This document shows positions 8,764 to 18,300 of a stretch of DNA of 64,000 bases, in pieces. The notes under the pieces were generated by a model, which was not told the origin of the DNA, did no database searches, and saw only the letters and a list, made by a program, of their open reading frames with translations. Source of the stretch: Xanthomonas sp. 3793 (lineage in GTDB: Bacteria > Pseudomonadota > Gammaproteobacteria > Xanthomonadales > Xanthomonadaceae). The stretch is from positions 62,001 through 126,000 of the forward strand of contig NZ_JANTYU010000007.1 of NCBI RefSeq assembly GCF_024806835.1, given 5' to 3'. Position 1 is the stretch's first letter. The number at the start of each line of letters is the position of its first letter. The translations under genes and the position numbers were made by a program.

Positions 8764-11265
8764 ATGACTGAGCCTGTCTTCCCCATCGCCCCACTGTTAC
8801 CGCAGATCCGCGACAGCCTCGCCGCCCATCCGCGGCTGGTGCTCGAAGCCCCGCCCGGCGCCGGCAAGACCACCCAGGTGCCGCTGGCACTGCTGGATGC
8901 GCCCTGGCTGGCCGGTCGCAGCATCGTGATGCTGGAACCGCGCCGGGTGGCCGCGCGCAGCGCTGCGCTGTTCATGGCGCGCCAGTTGGGCGAGCCGGTC
9001 GGCGAGACGGTGGGCTACCGCATCCGCTTCGAAAACAAGACCTCGGCGCGCACCCGGATCGAAGTGGTCACCGAAGGCATCCTGACCCGCATGATCCAGG
9101 ACGACCCGATGCTGGAACGCGTGGGCGCGCTGCTGTTCGACGAGTTTCACGAACGCCATCTGGCCGGCGATCTGGGCCTGGCATTGGCGCTGGACGTGCA
9201 GGCGCAGGTGCGCGATGACCTGCGCATCGTGGCGATGTCGGCCACGCTCGATGGCGAGCGGCTGGCCGGCTTTCTGGATGCGCCGCGCCTGAGCAGTGCC
9301 GGGCGCAGTTTTCCGGTGGAGATCGCGCATTTCCCCGCGCGCCGCGACGAAGCGCTGGAACCGCAGACGCGGCGTGCGGTGGAGCATGCCCTGCTCACCC
9401 ATCCCGGCGATGTGCTGGTGTTCCTGCCCGGCCAGCGCGAGATCGCGCGGGTGCAAGCCGCCTTGCTCGATGTCCTGGACCCGACCATCCAGGTGCTGCC
9501 CTTGCACGGCGAGTTGTCGGTGGACGCGCAGAGCCAGGTGCTGCAGCCGGATGCGCAGGGCCGCCGCCGCGTGGTGCTGGCCACCAACGTGGCCGAATCG
9601 TCGGTGACCTTGCCCGGCGTGCGCGTGGTGATCGACAGCGGCCAGGCGCGCGAACCGCACTACGATCCCAACAGCGGCTTTTCACGGTTGGATGTGGCCA
9701 CCATCGCGCAGGCGTCGGCCGACCAGCGTGCCGGCCGCGCCGGCCGCGTGGCCAGCGGCTGGGCATACCGGCTATGGCCGCAATCGCAGCGGCTGGAACC
9801 GCAACGGCGCGCGGAGATCACCCAGGTGGAACTGGCTGGCCTGGCGCTGGAGCTGGCGGCCTGGGGCAGCGATGCGCTGCGCTTTGTCGACGACCCGCCC
9901 ACCGGCGCGCTGGCGGCCGCACGCGAATTACTGCAACGGCTGGGCGCGCTCAGCGACAGCGGCGGCATCACCGCGCTGGGCCGCCGCATGCTGGCGCTGG
10001 GCACGCATCCGCGTCTGGCGGCGATGCTTGCGCAGGCCGGCGAGGCAACGCGCCTGGCCCTGGCCTGCGATCTGGCCGCACTGCTGGAGGCGCGCGATCC
10101 GCTGCGCCAGGGCGGCGATGGCCTGGCCGCGCGCTGGCGTGCCCTGGCCGCATTCCGCCAGGGCCGCAGCGCGCCCGACGCCAACCGCGGCGGCCTGGCT
10201 GCCATCGATAGCGCCGCCAAACAATGGCGACGCCGGCTGCGCTGCGACTGCGCCCCGCCCACGAGCGTGGAGGCGCACGCGCTGGGCGACCTGCTCGCGC
10301 ATGCCTTCCCCGACCGCATCGCCGCACGCCACCCGGCCGACCCGTTGCGCTACCTGCTCGCCAATGGCCGCAGCGCGCGTCTGTTCGACCACAGCGACCT
10401 GCGCGGCGAACCCTGGCTGGTCGCCAGCGAGCTGCGCTACGAAGCCAAGGATGCGTTGCTGTTGCGGGCAGCTCCGGTGGACGAGGCCTATCTGCGCCGC
10501 AGCCTGCCAGAGCGCTTCGTGCAGCAGGACGTGGTGCAGTGGGACGCCGACAAGCGCGCCCTGGTCGCGCGCCGGCAATCCAGCTTCGACCGCATCGTGC
10601 TCGACAGCCGCCCCGCCGGCCGCGTCGACCCCGCGCAGGCGGCCGGCGCACTGACCGAGGCAGTGCGCCAACTCGGCCTGGACGCCCTGCCCTGGACCGA
10701 GACCTTGCAGCAATGGCGCGCCCGTGTGCTGTCGCTGCGGGTGTGGATGCCGGAGCTGGAGCTACCCGATCTCTCCGATGCCGCGCTGCTCGCCTCCTTG
10801 GATGCCTGGCTGCGTCCGGCCTTCGCCGGCAAGACCCGGCTCGACGCGCTGGACGAATCCAGCCTGGGCGAAGCGCTCAAGGGCGCGCTGCCGTGGGAGC
10901 GCCGCCAGGCCATCGACCGCCATGCCCCCACCCGCATCAACGTGCCGTCGGGCATGGAGCGGCAGATCAGCTACGCACTCGACCACGCCCAGCAACCGCT
11001 GCCGCCGGTCCTGGCGGTCAAGCTGCAGGAACTGTTCGGTCTGGCCGAAACCCCGCGTATCGCCGACGGCCGCATTCCGCTGACCCTGCACCTGCTCTCG
11101 CCCGGCGGCCGCCCGCTGCAGGTCACGCAGGATCTGAAAAGTTTCTGGGTCAATACCTACCCTGACGTCAAAAAAGAGATGAAGGGGCGGTATCCCAGAC
11201 ATCCGTGGCCCGACGACCCCTGGACTGCGATGGCAACCCATCGGGCAAAACCTCGTGGCACCTAG
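8764..11265 (+). CDS. hrpB: ATP-dependent RNA helicase HrpB (DEAH-type)
   Basis: An 833-residue DExH-box helicase. Walker A is PPGAGKTT at residues 30-37, motif II is DEFH at 126-129, and a SAT motif lies near 158. Further motifs are the helicase-C Arg finger region SADQRAGRAGRV and a long C-terminal domain ending in the HrpB-type VTQDLKSFWVNTYP and YPKH-like segment. ATG at 8764 begins MTEPVFPIAP, matching where HrpB proteins normally start; the open frame upstream is spurious. This is the housekeeping helicase, not the type III secretion HrpB of plant pathogens. The RNA substrate is unknown. Confidence 0.94.
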   Translation: MTEPVFPIAPLLPQIRDSLAAHPRLVLEAPPGAGKTTQVPLALLDAPWLAGRSIVMLEPRRVAARSAALFMARQLGEPVGETVGYRIRFENKTSARTRIEVVTEGILTRMIQDDPMLERVGALLFDEFHERHLAGDLGLALALDVQAQVRDDLRIVAMSATLDGERLAGFLDAPRLSSAGRSFPVEIAHFPARRDEALEPQTRRAVEHALLTHPGDVLVFLPGQREIARVQAALLDVLDPTIQVLPLHGELSVDAQSQVLQPDAQGRRRVVLATNVAESSVTLPGVRVVIDSGQAREPHYDPNSGFSRLDVATIAQASADQRAGRAGRVASGWAYRLWPQSQRLEPQRRAEITQVELAGLALELAAWGSDALRFVDDPPTGALAAARELLQRLGALSDSGGITALGRRMLALGTHPRLAAMLAQAGEATRLALACDLAALLEARDPLRQGGDGLAARWRALAAFRQGRSAPDANRGGLAAIDSAAKQWRRRLRCDCAPPTSVEAHALGDLLAHAFPDRIAARHPADPLRYLLANGRSARLFDHSDLRGEPWLVASELRYEAKDALLLRAAPVDEAYLRRSLPERFVQQDVVQWDADKRALVARRQSSFDRIVLDSRPAGRVDPAQAAGALTEAVRQLGLDALPWTETLQQWRARVLSLRVWMPELELPDLSDAALLASLDAWLRPAFAGKTRLDALDESSLGEALKGALPWERRQAIDRHAPTRINVPSGMERQISYALDHAQQPLPPVLAVKLQELFGLAETPRIADGRIPLTLHLLSPGGRPLQVTQDLKSFWVNTYPDVKKEMKGRYPRHPWPDDPWTAMATHRAKPRGT

Positions 11266-11569
11266 AAGACTCCCGGCCCGCGGCGGCGGTGAAGCACGAC
11301 AGCGATTCAACGGCTGCTGCGGCGCGCTTCGCTCGTACCCTCATCCGCCCTTCGGGCACCCTTCTCCCGGCGGGAGAAGGGTGACTTACACGCGCATCGA
11401 ATCTGTTTTACCGCTACCCATCTGTTTTACCGCTGCCCGGACTCCCACGCATAAAGCGCGGCGCAATACTCCTTAACCGCAACCCAAACGAGCCCTGCCA
11501 CCGCTAACACCGTCTATACGCATCAGCCTACACACTGCGGTCCACGTACTCAGAAAGGAAACGCCTCCA
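11266..11569. other. 304-base spacer after hrpB
   Basis: Contains the hairpin repeat at 11359-11381 and, at its end, the ribosome binding site AAGGA of the next gene. No other gene is supported. Confidence 0.5.
11359..11381. repeat. GC-rich hairpin repeat, possible hrpB terminator
   Basis: A perfect 11-base inverted repeat, CCCTTCTCCCG and CGGGAGAAGGG around a single G. It is preceded by a small GCCC-TTC-GGGC hairpin (about 11347-11358). The combination is a repetitive intergenic motif I recall from xanthomonads. It lies about 95 bases past hrpB and may serve as a terminator, although no T-run follows. Confidence 0.65.
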
Positions 11570-12001
11570 ATGAGCAAGCTGACTGTGATCACCGAACGCG
11601 CCCTGGAGCGTGCCCTGGAACTGGCCGGCACTGCCGGTGACCAACTGCGTCATGCCGCGTCCAGTGCGGGCGACCAGGCACGTAGCGCCGGCAGCAGCCT
11701 GCGTCATTTCGGTCCGGGCGCCAGCGAGTGGCTGAAGACCGGCGTGGCACTGGGCGCCGTGCGCAGCGGCGGCAAGGCGGCCAGCAAGCTGGTCAAGCGC
11801 AACCCGGCCATCACCGTGGCGGCGGCCGTCGCCGGCCTGGGCCTGATCGGCTATGCGGTGTACCGCAAGCGCCAGCGCGATCAGCAGGTGCTCGGCGGCA
11901 ATGTGCACCGTCTGGATCGCGAACACGCCAGCAATGCCAATGCACGCCGTGCTGCCTACCAGCGGCGCGCTGCAGTGACCCCGAGCGACGGCGTCGAATA
12001 A
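11570..12001 (+). CDS. Small membrane-anchored protein, DUF883/YqjD-like layout
   Basis: A 143-residue protein I do not recognise precisely. It has a charged, Ala-rich amphipathic N-terminus (residues 1-55), a Gly/Ala linker, one hydrophobic segment near residues 83-101 (ITVAAAVAGLGLIGYAVYRK) and a basic C-terminal tail. This layout resembles the ElaB/YqjD/DUF883 family of stress-related, ribosome-associated inner-membrane proteins, but the match is structural only. AAGGA lies ten bases before the ATG, and a strong hairpin follows the stop, so it looks monocistronic. Confidence 0.75.
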   Translation: MSKLTVITERALERALELAGTAGDQLRHAASSAGDQARSAGSSLRHFGPGASEWLKTGVALGAVRSGGKAASKLVKRNPAITVAAAVAGLGLIGYAVYRKRQRDQQVLGGNVHRLDREHASNANARRAAYQRRAAVTPSDGVE

Positions 12002-12385
12002 GACGACGGCTCCGCCAACAGGCGGGTTGTAGTACACGCCACGACGCCACGGCCTTCCGCCGTGGCGTTGTCGTTTGTGGGCAGGCAGTACACATCGCTG
12101 CATGGCATTGAGCCGCACGGCAACGCATTGCGTTGCCAGATCGCTACGCCGCTGTCGCGCAGCCAATAGAACCACTGCGCCGACCACCTGGCAGGCATGG
12201 CCGATGCTCGGCACGCAGGGCTCAACCATACAAACCGGCTCCGGGTACGCCATCCACACCCAGCCGAGAGCGGCTCGCTGCGTTTTGCCAGCGGCCCTTT
12301 CAAAGATGCATGCAACCGCCGCAGTTCGATCGCATCGCCGACGCTTGCATCATTGCGCCATCGACCTGATCGCCATAACGCAGCG
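12002..12385. other. 384-base spacer between the small membrane gene and rluE
   Basis: Lies between convergent genes. Apart from the terminator hairpin at 12041-12071 I see nothing gene-like; short frames here lack ribosome sites and family resemblance. Confidence 0.5.
12041..12071 (+). terminator. Terminator-like hairpin after the small membrane gene
   Basis: A 13-base stem (12041-12053 with 12059-12071, one G-U pair) closes a five-base loop and is followed by CGTTT. It lies 40 bases past the stop at 12001. Confidence 0.7.
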
Positions 12386-12961
12386 CTATCTGCGCATACC
12401 GCGTCCCGGTCGTGGGCGCGACGTGTCATCCGCACGCCATTGGCCGGGCGCAAGCCCATCCACGCTCCAGTCGCCGATCGCCACCCGCACCAGACGCAAG
12501 GTCGGCAGACCGACCGACGCCGTCATCCGGCGCACCTGACGATTGCGGCCTTCGCTGATCTGCAGTTCCAGCCAGGCATCGGGCACGGTCTTGCGCACAC
12601 GCACCGGAGGATTGCGCGGCCACAGCGCGGGCGCAGGGTCGAGCGTGCGCACCGTTGCCGGCCGGGTCGGGCCATCGTTGAGCAGCACGCCATCGCGCAG
12701 CGCCTGCAGCTGTGCCTCCTGCGGCTCGCCTTCCACCTGCACCCAGTACGTCTTGGGCTGCTTGTGCCGCGGGTCGGTGAGCCGATGCGCCAATGCACCA
12801 TCGTCGGTGAGCAACAACAACCCTTCGCTGTCGTGATCCAGGCGGCCCGCCGCGTACACGTCCGGCGGCAGGCCGAACTCGGCCAACGTGCGCTTGGGCG
12901 GCTGCGAGCGGTCGCTGAATTGCGACAGCACGCCATAGGGTTTGTTCAACAGCACCAACAT
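12386..12961 (-). CDS. rluE: 23S rRNA pseudouridine synthase RluE (RsuA family)
   Basis: A 191-residue RsuA-type pseudouridine synthase. The protein begins MLVLLNKPYGVLSQF, the catalytic Asp is D42 in GRLDHDSEGLLLLT, and the EGRNRQVRRM motif marks the C-terminal half. There is no S4 domain, as expected for RluE, which modifies U2457 of 23S rRNA in E. coli. I start at 12961; the frame remains open about 100 codons upstream, but that part shows no homology pattern. A short Arg/Pro-rich C-terminal tail is present. Confidence 0.92.
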   Translation of the reverse strand: MLVLLNKPYGVLSQFSDRSQPPKRTLAEFGLPPDVYAAGRLDHDSEGLLLLTDDGALAHRLTDPRHKQPKTYWVQVEGEPQEAQLQALRDGVLLNDGPTRPATVRTLDPAPALWPRNPPVRVRKTVPDAWLELQISEGRNRQVRRMTASVGLPTLRLVRVAIGDWSVDGLAPGQWRADDTSRPRPGRGMRR

Positions 12962-13279
12962 GGACGGACCTGTGACAGGGAGAGCGCTGCGCGGCGACCG
13001 CCGCGCGTGGCTGTGCAGCGTAGCCAGGATGCCTGCAGCCCGCCATGCAATGACGGGCCTGCGGCATCGCACGAAAACAACGGGCCGCTTGGGTATGCAG
13101 ATCACAGCATGGTCAGCGGCAACGTCTGCCACGCATCGCGCACTGGTGTTGAAGCGCGCGTAAACCCTGCGTTGCATGCTTGCGCCGCCTGACATGCATC
13201 CAACTGCGCGGTGCTTGAAAGGCATACACGCACAACCGCTGCATGCCGGCCGCGGCTGCGCCGGCATGCAGACACACGC
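12962..13279. other. 318-base spacer upstream of rluE
   Basis: Should hold the rluE promoter. The open frames continuing rluE upstream and a 73-codon forward frame have no recognisable content. I see no clear hairpin or operator. Confidence 0.4.
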
Positions 13280-14134
13280 TTACTGCTTGACGAACTTCAA
13301 CGTCATGCGGTCGCTCTCGCCGATGGCCTTGTACTTGGCATCGTCGGCCGCGTCATGGCTGTTGCTCGGCGGCAACGTCCACACCCCGCCCGGGTAGTCC
13401 TTGGTGTCGCGCGGGTTGGCGTTGAGCTCGCTCTTGCCGGCCAGCTTGAAGCCGGCCGCTTCGGCCATCGCGATCACCTGCGCCTGGCCGACATAGCCGC
13501 TCTTGTCGTCGGCCGGCACGTCGGTCTTGGCGCGGTGTTCGACCACGCCCAGCACGCCGCCGGGCTTGAGCACCTTGTAGAAGCCGGCAAACATCGCCTC
13601 GGCATTGCCGGCCATGCGCCAGTTGTGCACGTTACGGAAGGTCAGCACCAGGTCGGCCGAGTTGTCCACGCCGAACGACGGCGACTTGGGCACATAGGAC
13701 ACGAACGACGGCTTGCCATATATCTCGGGCTTGGCCTGCAATTTCTTTTCCAGCTCGTCGCGCGCACGCTGGGCGTAATCGCGGCTACGGCCTTCGGGTG
13801 CCGATACCGGGTCGACCACCGCTGCCACGTACTTGCCCTTCTGGCGCAGATACGGCGCCAGGATTTCCGAATACCAGCCGCCGCCGGGCGTGATTTCGAT
13901 GACGGTCTGGGTCGGCTTGATGCCGAAGAACGCCAGCGTCTGGCCGGGGTGGCGGTACTGGTCGCGCTGCACGTACACGCGGTCGCGCCAGGTGCCGTTG
14001 ATGGCCGCCTGCAGCGCCGCATCGGGCGCCGGCAGGCTTGCGCTGTCGGCCGGCTTCATCGCCATCGCCAGCGGCGCACTCATCGCCACCATGACACTCA
14101 TCACACACGCACAGGCCAGCTTGTTGCGGATCAT
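13280..14134 (-). CDS. Exported class I SAM-dependent methyltransferase-like protein
   Basis: A 284-residue protein with a cleavable signal peptide (basic MIRNK, hydrophobic core, APLAMA cleavage region near residue 25). The mature part has a methyltransferase fold: a motif I-like VIEITPGGGWYSEILAP, then VDNSADLVLTFRNVHNW and LKPGGVLGVVEH. Periplasmic members of this family are common in proteobacteria, but their substrate is unknown; SAM is not expected in the periplasm, so enzymatic activity is uncertain. GAGG lies seven bases before the ATG at 14134, which excludes the upstream extension of the frame. Confidence 0.85.
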   Translation of the reverse strand: MIRNKLACACVMSVMVAMSAPLAMAMKPADSASLPAPDAALQAAINGTWRDRVYVQRDQYRHPGQTLAFFGIKPTQTVIEITPGGGWYSEILAPYLRQKGKYVAAVVDPVSAPEGRSRDYAQRARDELEKKLQAKPEIYGKPSFVSYVPKSPSFGVDNSADLVLTFRNVHNWRMAGNAEAMFAGFYKVLKPGGVLGVVEHRAKTDVPADDKSGYVGQAQVIAMAEAAGFKLAGKSELNANPRDTKDYPGGVWTLPPSNSHDAADDAKYKAIGESDRMTLKFVKQ

Positions 14135-14364
14135 CGCAGCGCCCTCTTCCGGGTAAAAGTAGCGCGAGCCTAGCATGCGGCCCGGGGCCTGCCATGTGCC
14201 CGAATCGCGGCGCTCAGCCCTGGTTCGCATCGCCGTGCAGCATCCAGATGTTCATATCCTGTGAGCCGATGGACACGATCGACGGAACGCTGAATCCACA
14301 TCGATGTCACACGCATGATCGGTGCGCATGACTATCCTGTCGGCAGTTCGAATCAGGAGCTTCC

Positions 14365-15336
14365 ATGATGACTCACCCCCGCGCACTGGGCCGCTCCGGC
14401 CTGCAGGTTCAACCGATCGTCTTCGGCGGCAATGTCTTCGGCTGGAGCGCCGACGAGGCGACCTCCTTCGCCTTGCTGGATGCGTTCGTCGATGCCGGCT
14501 TCAATCTGATCGACACCGCCGATGCGTATTCGGGTTGGGTGCCGGGCAATCGCGGCGGCGAGTCGGAAACCATCATCGGAAGTTGGCTTGCCCGCAGCGG
14601 CAAGCGCGACAAGGTGCTGATCGCCACCAAGGTCGCCAAGTGGAGCGAGCATCCCGGCCTGTCGCCGGAGAACATCGCAGCGGCGGTGGAAGATTCGCTG
14701 TCCCGTCTGCAGACCGATGTCATCGATCTGTACCAGGCGCACGAAGACGACGAGTCCATTCCGCTGGAAGCCACGCTGGCTGCGTTCGGCCGCCTGATCG
14801 AACAAGGCAAGGTGCGTGCGATCGGCGCCTCCAATTACAGCGCTGCACGCCTGCGCGATGCGCTGGATATTTCCGAGCAGTACGCGCTGCCGCGCTACGA
14901 AAGCCTGCAACCCGAATACAACCTCTACGACCGCACCGGCTTTGAGGCCGAACTGGAACCGCTGGTACGCGAACGCGGCCTGGGCGTGATCAGTTACTAC
15001 TCGCTGGCCAGCGGCTTTCTGACCGGCAAGTACCGCAGCGCCGACGATGCCGGCAAGAGCAGCGCGCGCGGCGCCTCGGTGGTGAAGCAGTACGTCAACC
15101 CGCGTGGGCTGCGCATCTTGCAGGCATTGGACGATCTGGCCGCGACCCACAACGCCACGCCGGCGCAGATCGCGCTGGCCTGGTTGATCGCACGCCCCAG
15201 CCTCACCGCGCCGATCGTCAGCGCCACCAGCGTGACCCAGCTGCACGACGTGCTGGCTGCCGCGCAGCTGTCGCTGAGCGACGCGCAGATTGCGCAACTC
15301 GATGGTGCGAGCGCGCCGGAGCCGGCCGCAGCGTAA
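14365..15336 (+). CDS. Aldo/keto reductase (YhdN/AKR11-like)
   Basis: A 323-residue TIM-barrel aldo/keto reductase. The catalytic tetrad is visible as D and Y in LIDTADAYSGW, K in LIATKVAKW and H in YQAHEDDES. NADPH-binding features include GASNYSAARLRD and the C-terminal IVSATSVTQL. AGGAG lies six bases before the ATG. It leads three successive NAD(P)-dependent oxidoreductases on this strand, spaced about 105 and 62 bases apart. A general aldehyde-detoxifying role is inferred; the substrate is unknown. Confidence 0.9.
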   Translation: MMTHPRALGRSGLQVQPIVFGGNVFGWSADEATSFALLDAFVDAGFNLIDTADAYSGWVPGNRGGESETIIGSWLARSGKRDKVLIATKVAKWSEHPGLSPENIAAAVEDSLSRLQTDVIDLYQAHEDDESIPLEATLAAFGRLIEQGKVRAIGASNYSAARLRDALDISEQYALPRYESLQPEYNLYDRTGFEAELEPLVRERGLGVISYYSLASGFLTGKYRSADDAGKSSARGASVVKQYVNPRGLRILQALDDLAATHNATPAQIALAWLIARPSLTAPIVSATSVTQLHDVLAAAQLSLSDAQIAQLDGASAPEPAAA

Positions 15337-15441
15337 CGCCGCAGCAGCGCAGCAGCGATCCATTCCCTCATTCGCGCAGCCACTGCGGTGGCTGTGTTCC
15401 CTCGGCCGCGCACGCGCGGCTCCCCTGCGAGGATCTTCCGC

Positions 15442-16470
15442 ATGATATCGATCACCAACCGCCGCATCGTGCTGGCATCGCGCCCGTATGGCGAACCCAA
15501 CGCGGACAACTTCCGTATCGAAGAAGCCCCCTTGCCGCCCACTGGACACGAGCAGATTCTGGTGCGCAACCGTTTCCTTTCGCTGGACCCGTACATGCGC
15601 GGTCGCATGGACGACGGCCCGTCGTATGCGGCGCCCGTGGCGATCGATGCGGTGATGGAAGGCGGCACCATCGGCGAAGTGGTGCAGTCGCATCATGCCG
15701 ACTATCAGCCCGGCGACCTGCTGGTGCTGCACGGCGGCTGGCAGACCTACAGCCTGATCACCCCGACGACGCCGCTACGCAAATTGCCCAAGGACGACAG
15801 CCTGCCGCTGAGCACTGCGCTCGGGGTCTACGGCATGCCCGGCTTTACCGCCTATGCCGGCCTGCATGAGATCGGCAAGCCGCAGCCCGGCGAAACGCTG
15901 GTGGTGGCAGCGGCCAGCGGGCCGGTTGGCGCGACGGTGGCGCAGTTGGCGCGTCTGCAAGGCTTGCGCGTGGTGGCCATCGCCGGTGGCGAAGAAAAGG
16001 TGCGCTACCTGCGCGAATCGTTGAAGGTGGATGTGGCACTGGATCATCGTGCCGACGACTTTGCCGCGCAGTTGCGCGCCGCCACACCCGACGGCATCGA
16101 TATCTATTTCGAAAATGTCGGCGGCAAGGTATTCGATGCGGTGCTGCCGCAACTCAACGACTTTGCGCGCATTCCGGTCTGCGGCGTGATCGCGACCTAC
16201 AACAGCCGTGGCCAGGCACTGCCCGGGCCCGATCGCCTGCCGGACTTCATGGGCCAGGTATTGCGCAAGCGGCTGACCGTGCGCGGCTTCATCCAGCACG
16301 ATTTCATCCGCTTGATGCCGGCGTTTCTGCGCGAAATGGGCCAGTGGCTGCGCGAGGACCGCATCCAGTATCGCGAGCATGTGCTGCACGGGCTCGATGC
16401 CGCACCGCAGGGGCTGATCAGCCTGTTGCGCGGCGAAAACTTCGGCAAGGCCGTCGTCGCACTCGACTGA
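15442..16470 (+). CDS. NADP-dependent oxidoreductase, MDR zinc-independent (PTGR/CurA-like)
   Basis: A 342-residue medium-chain reductase of the leukotriene B4 dehydrogenase/CurA group. Diagnostic segments are [12 protein letters not shown] (residues 45-60), the [14 protein letters not shown] nucleotide-binding loop near 155-168, DIYFENVGG, and a C-terminal Ile/Val-rich end. No zinc ligands are present. The family reduces alpha,beta-unsaturated aldehydes and ketones with NADPH. GAGGA precedes the ATG at 15442, so I reject the longer frame from 15388. Confidence 0.92.
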   Translation: MISITNRRIVLASRPYGEPNADNFRIEEAPLPPTGHEQILVRNRFLSLDPYMRGRMDDGPSYAAPVAIDAVMEGGTIGEVVQSHHADYQPGDLLVLHGGWQTYSLITPTTPLRKLPKDDSLPLSTALGVYGMPGFTAYAGLHEIGKPQPGETLVVAAASGPVGATVAQLARLQGLRVVAIAGGEEKVRYLRESLKVDVALDHRADDFAAQLRAATPDGIDIYFENVGGKVFDAVLPQLNDFARIPVCGVIATYNSRGQALPGPDRLPDFMGQVLRKRLTVRGFIQHDFIRLMPAFLREMGQWLREDRIQYREHVLHGLDAAPQGLISLLRGENFGKAVVALD

Positions 16471-16500
16471 CCAATTCGCAGCGCTCCATCGGCTCTTACG

Positions 16501-16520
16501 ATTCCCCATTCCCCATTCCC
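16501..16520. repeat. Tandem heptamer (ATTCCCC) array
   Basis: Nearly three tandem copies of ATTCCCC directly before the ribosome binding site of the following reductase gene. Such C-rich heptamers recur between genes in xanthomonads as far as I recall. It may vary in copy number. Confidence 0.7.
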
Positions 16521-16532
16521 AAAAGGAACACA

Positions 16533-17336
16533 ATGACTGTCCCCGCATTCGGCCTCGGCACTTTCCGTCTCAAGGACCAGGTCGTCATCGACTCGGTGCG
16601 CAACGCGCTGGCGTTGGGATATCGCGCGATCGATACCGCACAGATCTACGACAACGAAGCCCACGTTGGCCACGCGATCAGCGCCTCGGGCGTGCCGCGC
16701 GACCAGTTGTACCTGACCACCAAGATCTGGGTCGACCGGTTCAGCCGCGACACGCTGCAGCCCAGCCTGCAGGAAAGCCTGCGCAAGCTGGGCACCGACC
16801 ATGTCGACCTCACCCTGATCCATTGGCCCTCGCCGAAGGATCAGGTGCCGATGCGCGAGTACCTGGAAGCCTTGGCGGAGGCCAAGCAGCAGGGCCTGAC
16901 GCGTGCGATTGGCGTGTCCAACTTCACCATTGCCCTGATCAAGCAGGCCATCGAGATCCTGGGGGCCGACGCGATTGCCACCAACCAGATCGAAGTGCAC
17001 CCGTATCTGCAGAACCGCCCGCTGATCGGCTTCCTGCGCGAGCAGGGCATCCATGTCACCTCCTACATGACACTGGCCGTGGGCGAGGTGCTGAAGGACC
17101 CGGTGATCGTGGCCATTGCCGCACGCCACAACGCCACCCCGGCGCAGGTGACGCTGGCCTGGGCGTTGCAGCAGGGATATTCGGTGATTCCCTCATCGAC
17201 CAAGCGGGCCAATCTGGAAAGCAATCTGAAGGCGCAGGAGCTGCGTCTGAGCGAGCAGGACATGGGCGAGATCGCCACGCTCGACCGCGGGCAGCGGCTG
17301 GCCAACCCGCACGCCATCGCACCCGATTGGGACTGA
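16533..17336 (+). CDS. dkgB: 2,5-diketo-D-gluconate reductase B-like aldo/keto reductase
   Basis: A 267-residue aldo/keto reductase that matches E. coli DkgB closely by eye: [18 protein letters not shown] at the start, [13 protein letters not shown] with catalytic D and Y, TTKIW with [10 protein letters not shown] with H, then [19 protein letters not shown] for NADPH phosphate binding. DkgB reduces 2,5-diketo-gluconate and methylglyoxal-type aldehydes. AAAAGGA lies six bases before the ATG. The context of two other reductases suggests carbonyl detoxification. Confidence 0.93.
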   Translation: MTVPAFGLGTFRLKDQVVIDSVRNALALGYRAIDTAQIYDNEAHVGHAISASGVPRDQLYLTTKIWVDRFSRDTLQPSLQESLRKLGTDHVDLTLIHWPSPKDQVPMREYLEALAEAKQQGLTRAIGVSNFTIALIKQAIEILGADAIATNQIEVHPYLQNRPLIGFLREQGIHVTSYMTLAVGEVLKDPVIVAIAARHNATPAQVTLAWALQQGYSVIPSSTKRANLESNLKAQELRLSEQDMGEIATLDRGQRLANPHAIAPDWD

Positions 17337-17516
17337 TGGCGCACCGACGTATGCAGCAGGCTGGGAGCGGCTAACCGGACGACCGCACTCGCCGTCAGGC
17401 GGGCGCAGCCGTTACTCGGTGCGGCTGGGACCATGCGTCCGCTTCGTTTCCGAATGCGCTATCCAAACCCGCACGGCGACTGCCATCAGGTTCTAGCCAC
17501 CTCTAGCGCTGCATTC

Positions 17517-17555
17517 CACCAGCACGCGACGACCGCTCGTCGTCGCGTGCTGGTG
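17517..17555. other. Perfect 17-base inverted repeat (long hairpin)
   Basis: CACCAGCACGCGACGAC at 17517-17533 and its exact reverse complement at 17539-17555 flank a five-base loop. There is no T-run on either side. It lies 180 bases after dkgB and 64 bases before the next start codon, so it could terminate dkgB or act on the leader of the following gene. Confidence 0.8.
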
Positions 17556-17618
17556 AGCGGCCAGCGGCGCTGCTACGGTGCCCGCACAGGGGGGTAGCCC
17601 GGTCACGGAGTCCTACCC

Positions 17619-17921
17619 ATGCTTAGTGCAGCCGTTCTGACCCGCAGCAGCGTCAATGTCGACGCAGAGCTCGCCTACTGGCGCGACGCCCATGCCGAAG
17701 GGCATCTGGGCGGCTACGCGTTTGCCGATTACGCCCGCGTGCTGATGTTGGGTTACGGCATCTATCTTGCGTATCCGCGCGCAACCGAAGCTCAGTTGTA
17801 CCGTGTGTTGCAGGATGCGTACTACCAGGACCAACCGATGCTGTCGGTGCCATGGGACCAGGCACGCTGGATCGTGCGACACGCCTGGCAGCATTTGCGC
17901 GACGCGAGCATGCGGCACTGA
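17619..17921 (+). CDS. Uncharacterised 100-residue protein
   Basis: I do not recognise a named family. The protein has an AYWRDAHAEG opening, a FADYARVLMLGYGIYLAYP middle and a WDQARWIVRHAWQHL end. That spacing of aromatic and acidic residues resembles short proteobacterial stress proteins with a DY-x-x-AY-x-YG pattern and a terminal W-x-x-A-R-x-x-x-x-x-AW helix; the resemblance is by eye only. GGAG lies nine bases before the ATG. It has no signal peptide or membrane segment. Confidence 0.7.
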   Translation: MLSAAVLTRSSVNVDAELAYWRDAHAEGHLGGYAFADYARVLMLGYGIYLAYPRATEAQLYRVLQDAYYQDQPMLSVPWDQARWIVRHAWQHLRDASMRH

Positions 17922-18300
17922 GCGCACCTGCGCGTCTGGACAACGCGAGAACGATGCAGGCCGGGAGGCAACGCCTTCCTATCGGCAAACGCTTGCTGGG
18001 TGCCGTGCGGAGCGCCGTTTGGTCACGACCAAGTGCACGCCATCGCGTTGCTCGATGGCAGCGGATGTCCTTCGCTCACCGCATCACAGGTGCTCGGGCG
18101 CCACGAACCAAGGGCCGATGTTTCAAGGGCGTACTGGCGCTACAACTTTCCAAGACATATCGAGGCGATAAGCCTGCTGGCCACACCAACGACACGCAGC
18201 ATGCGCTGACCCGGACGCGGTGTTGCAAGCGCCCTGCGACGCGGCCCATCCATCCAGTAGACGCCGGCCGCGCAGCATCGCGCGGCAACCTGGACAGCAG
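17922..18300. other. 379-base spacer with no supported gene
   Basis: Lies between convergent small genes. Several overlapping short frames occur, but none has a ribosome site or recognisable content, and I see no strong hairpin. Confidence 0.45.

Noticed and set aside
8764-11265. HrpB as a type III secretion component
   Set aside because: The name coincides, but the protein is a DEAH-box helicase with Walker and SAT motifs; no type III secretion genes are near.
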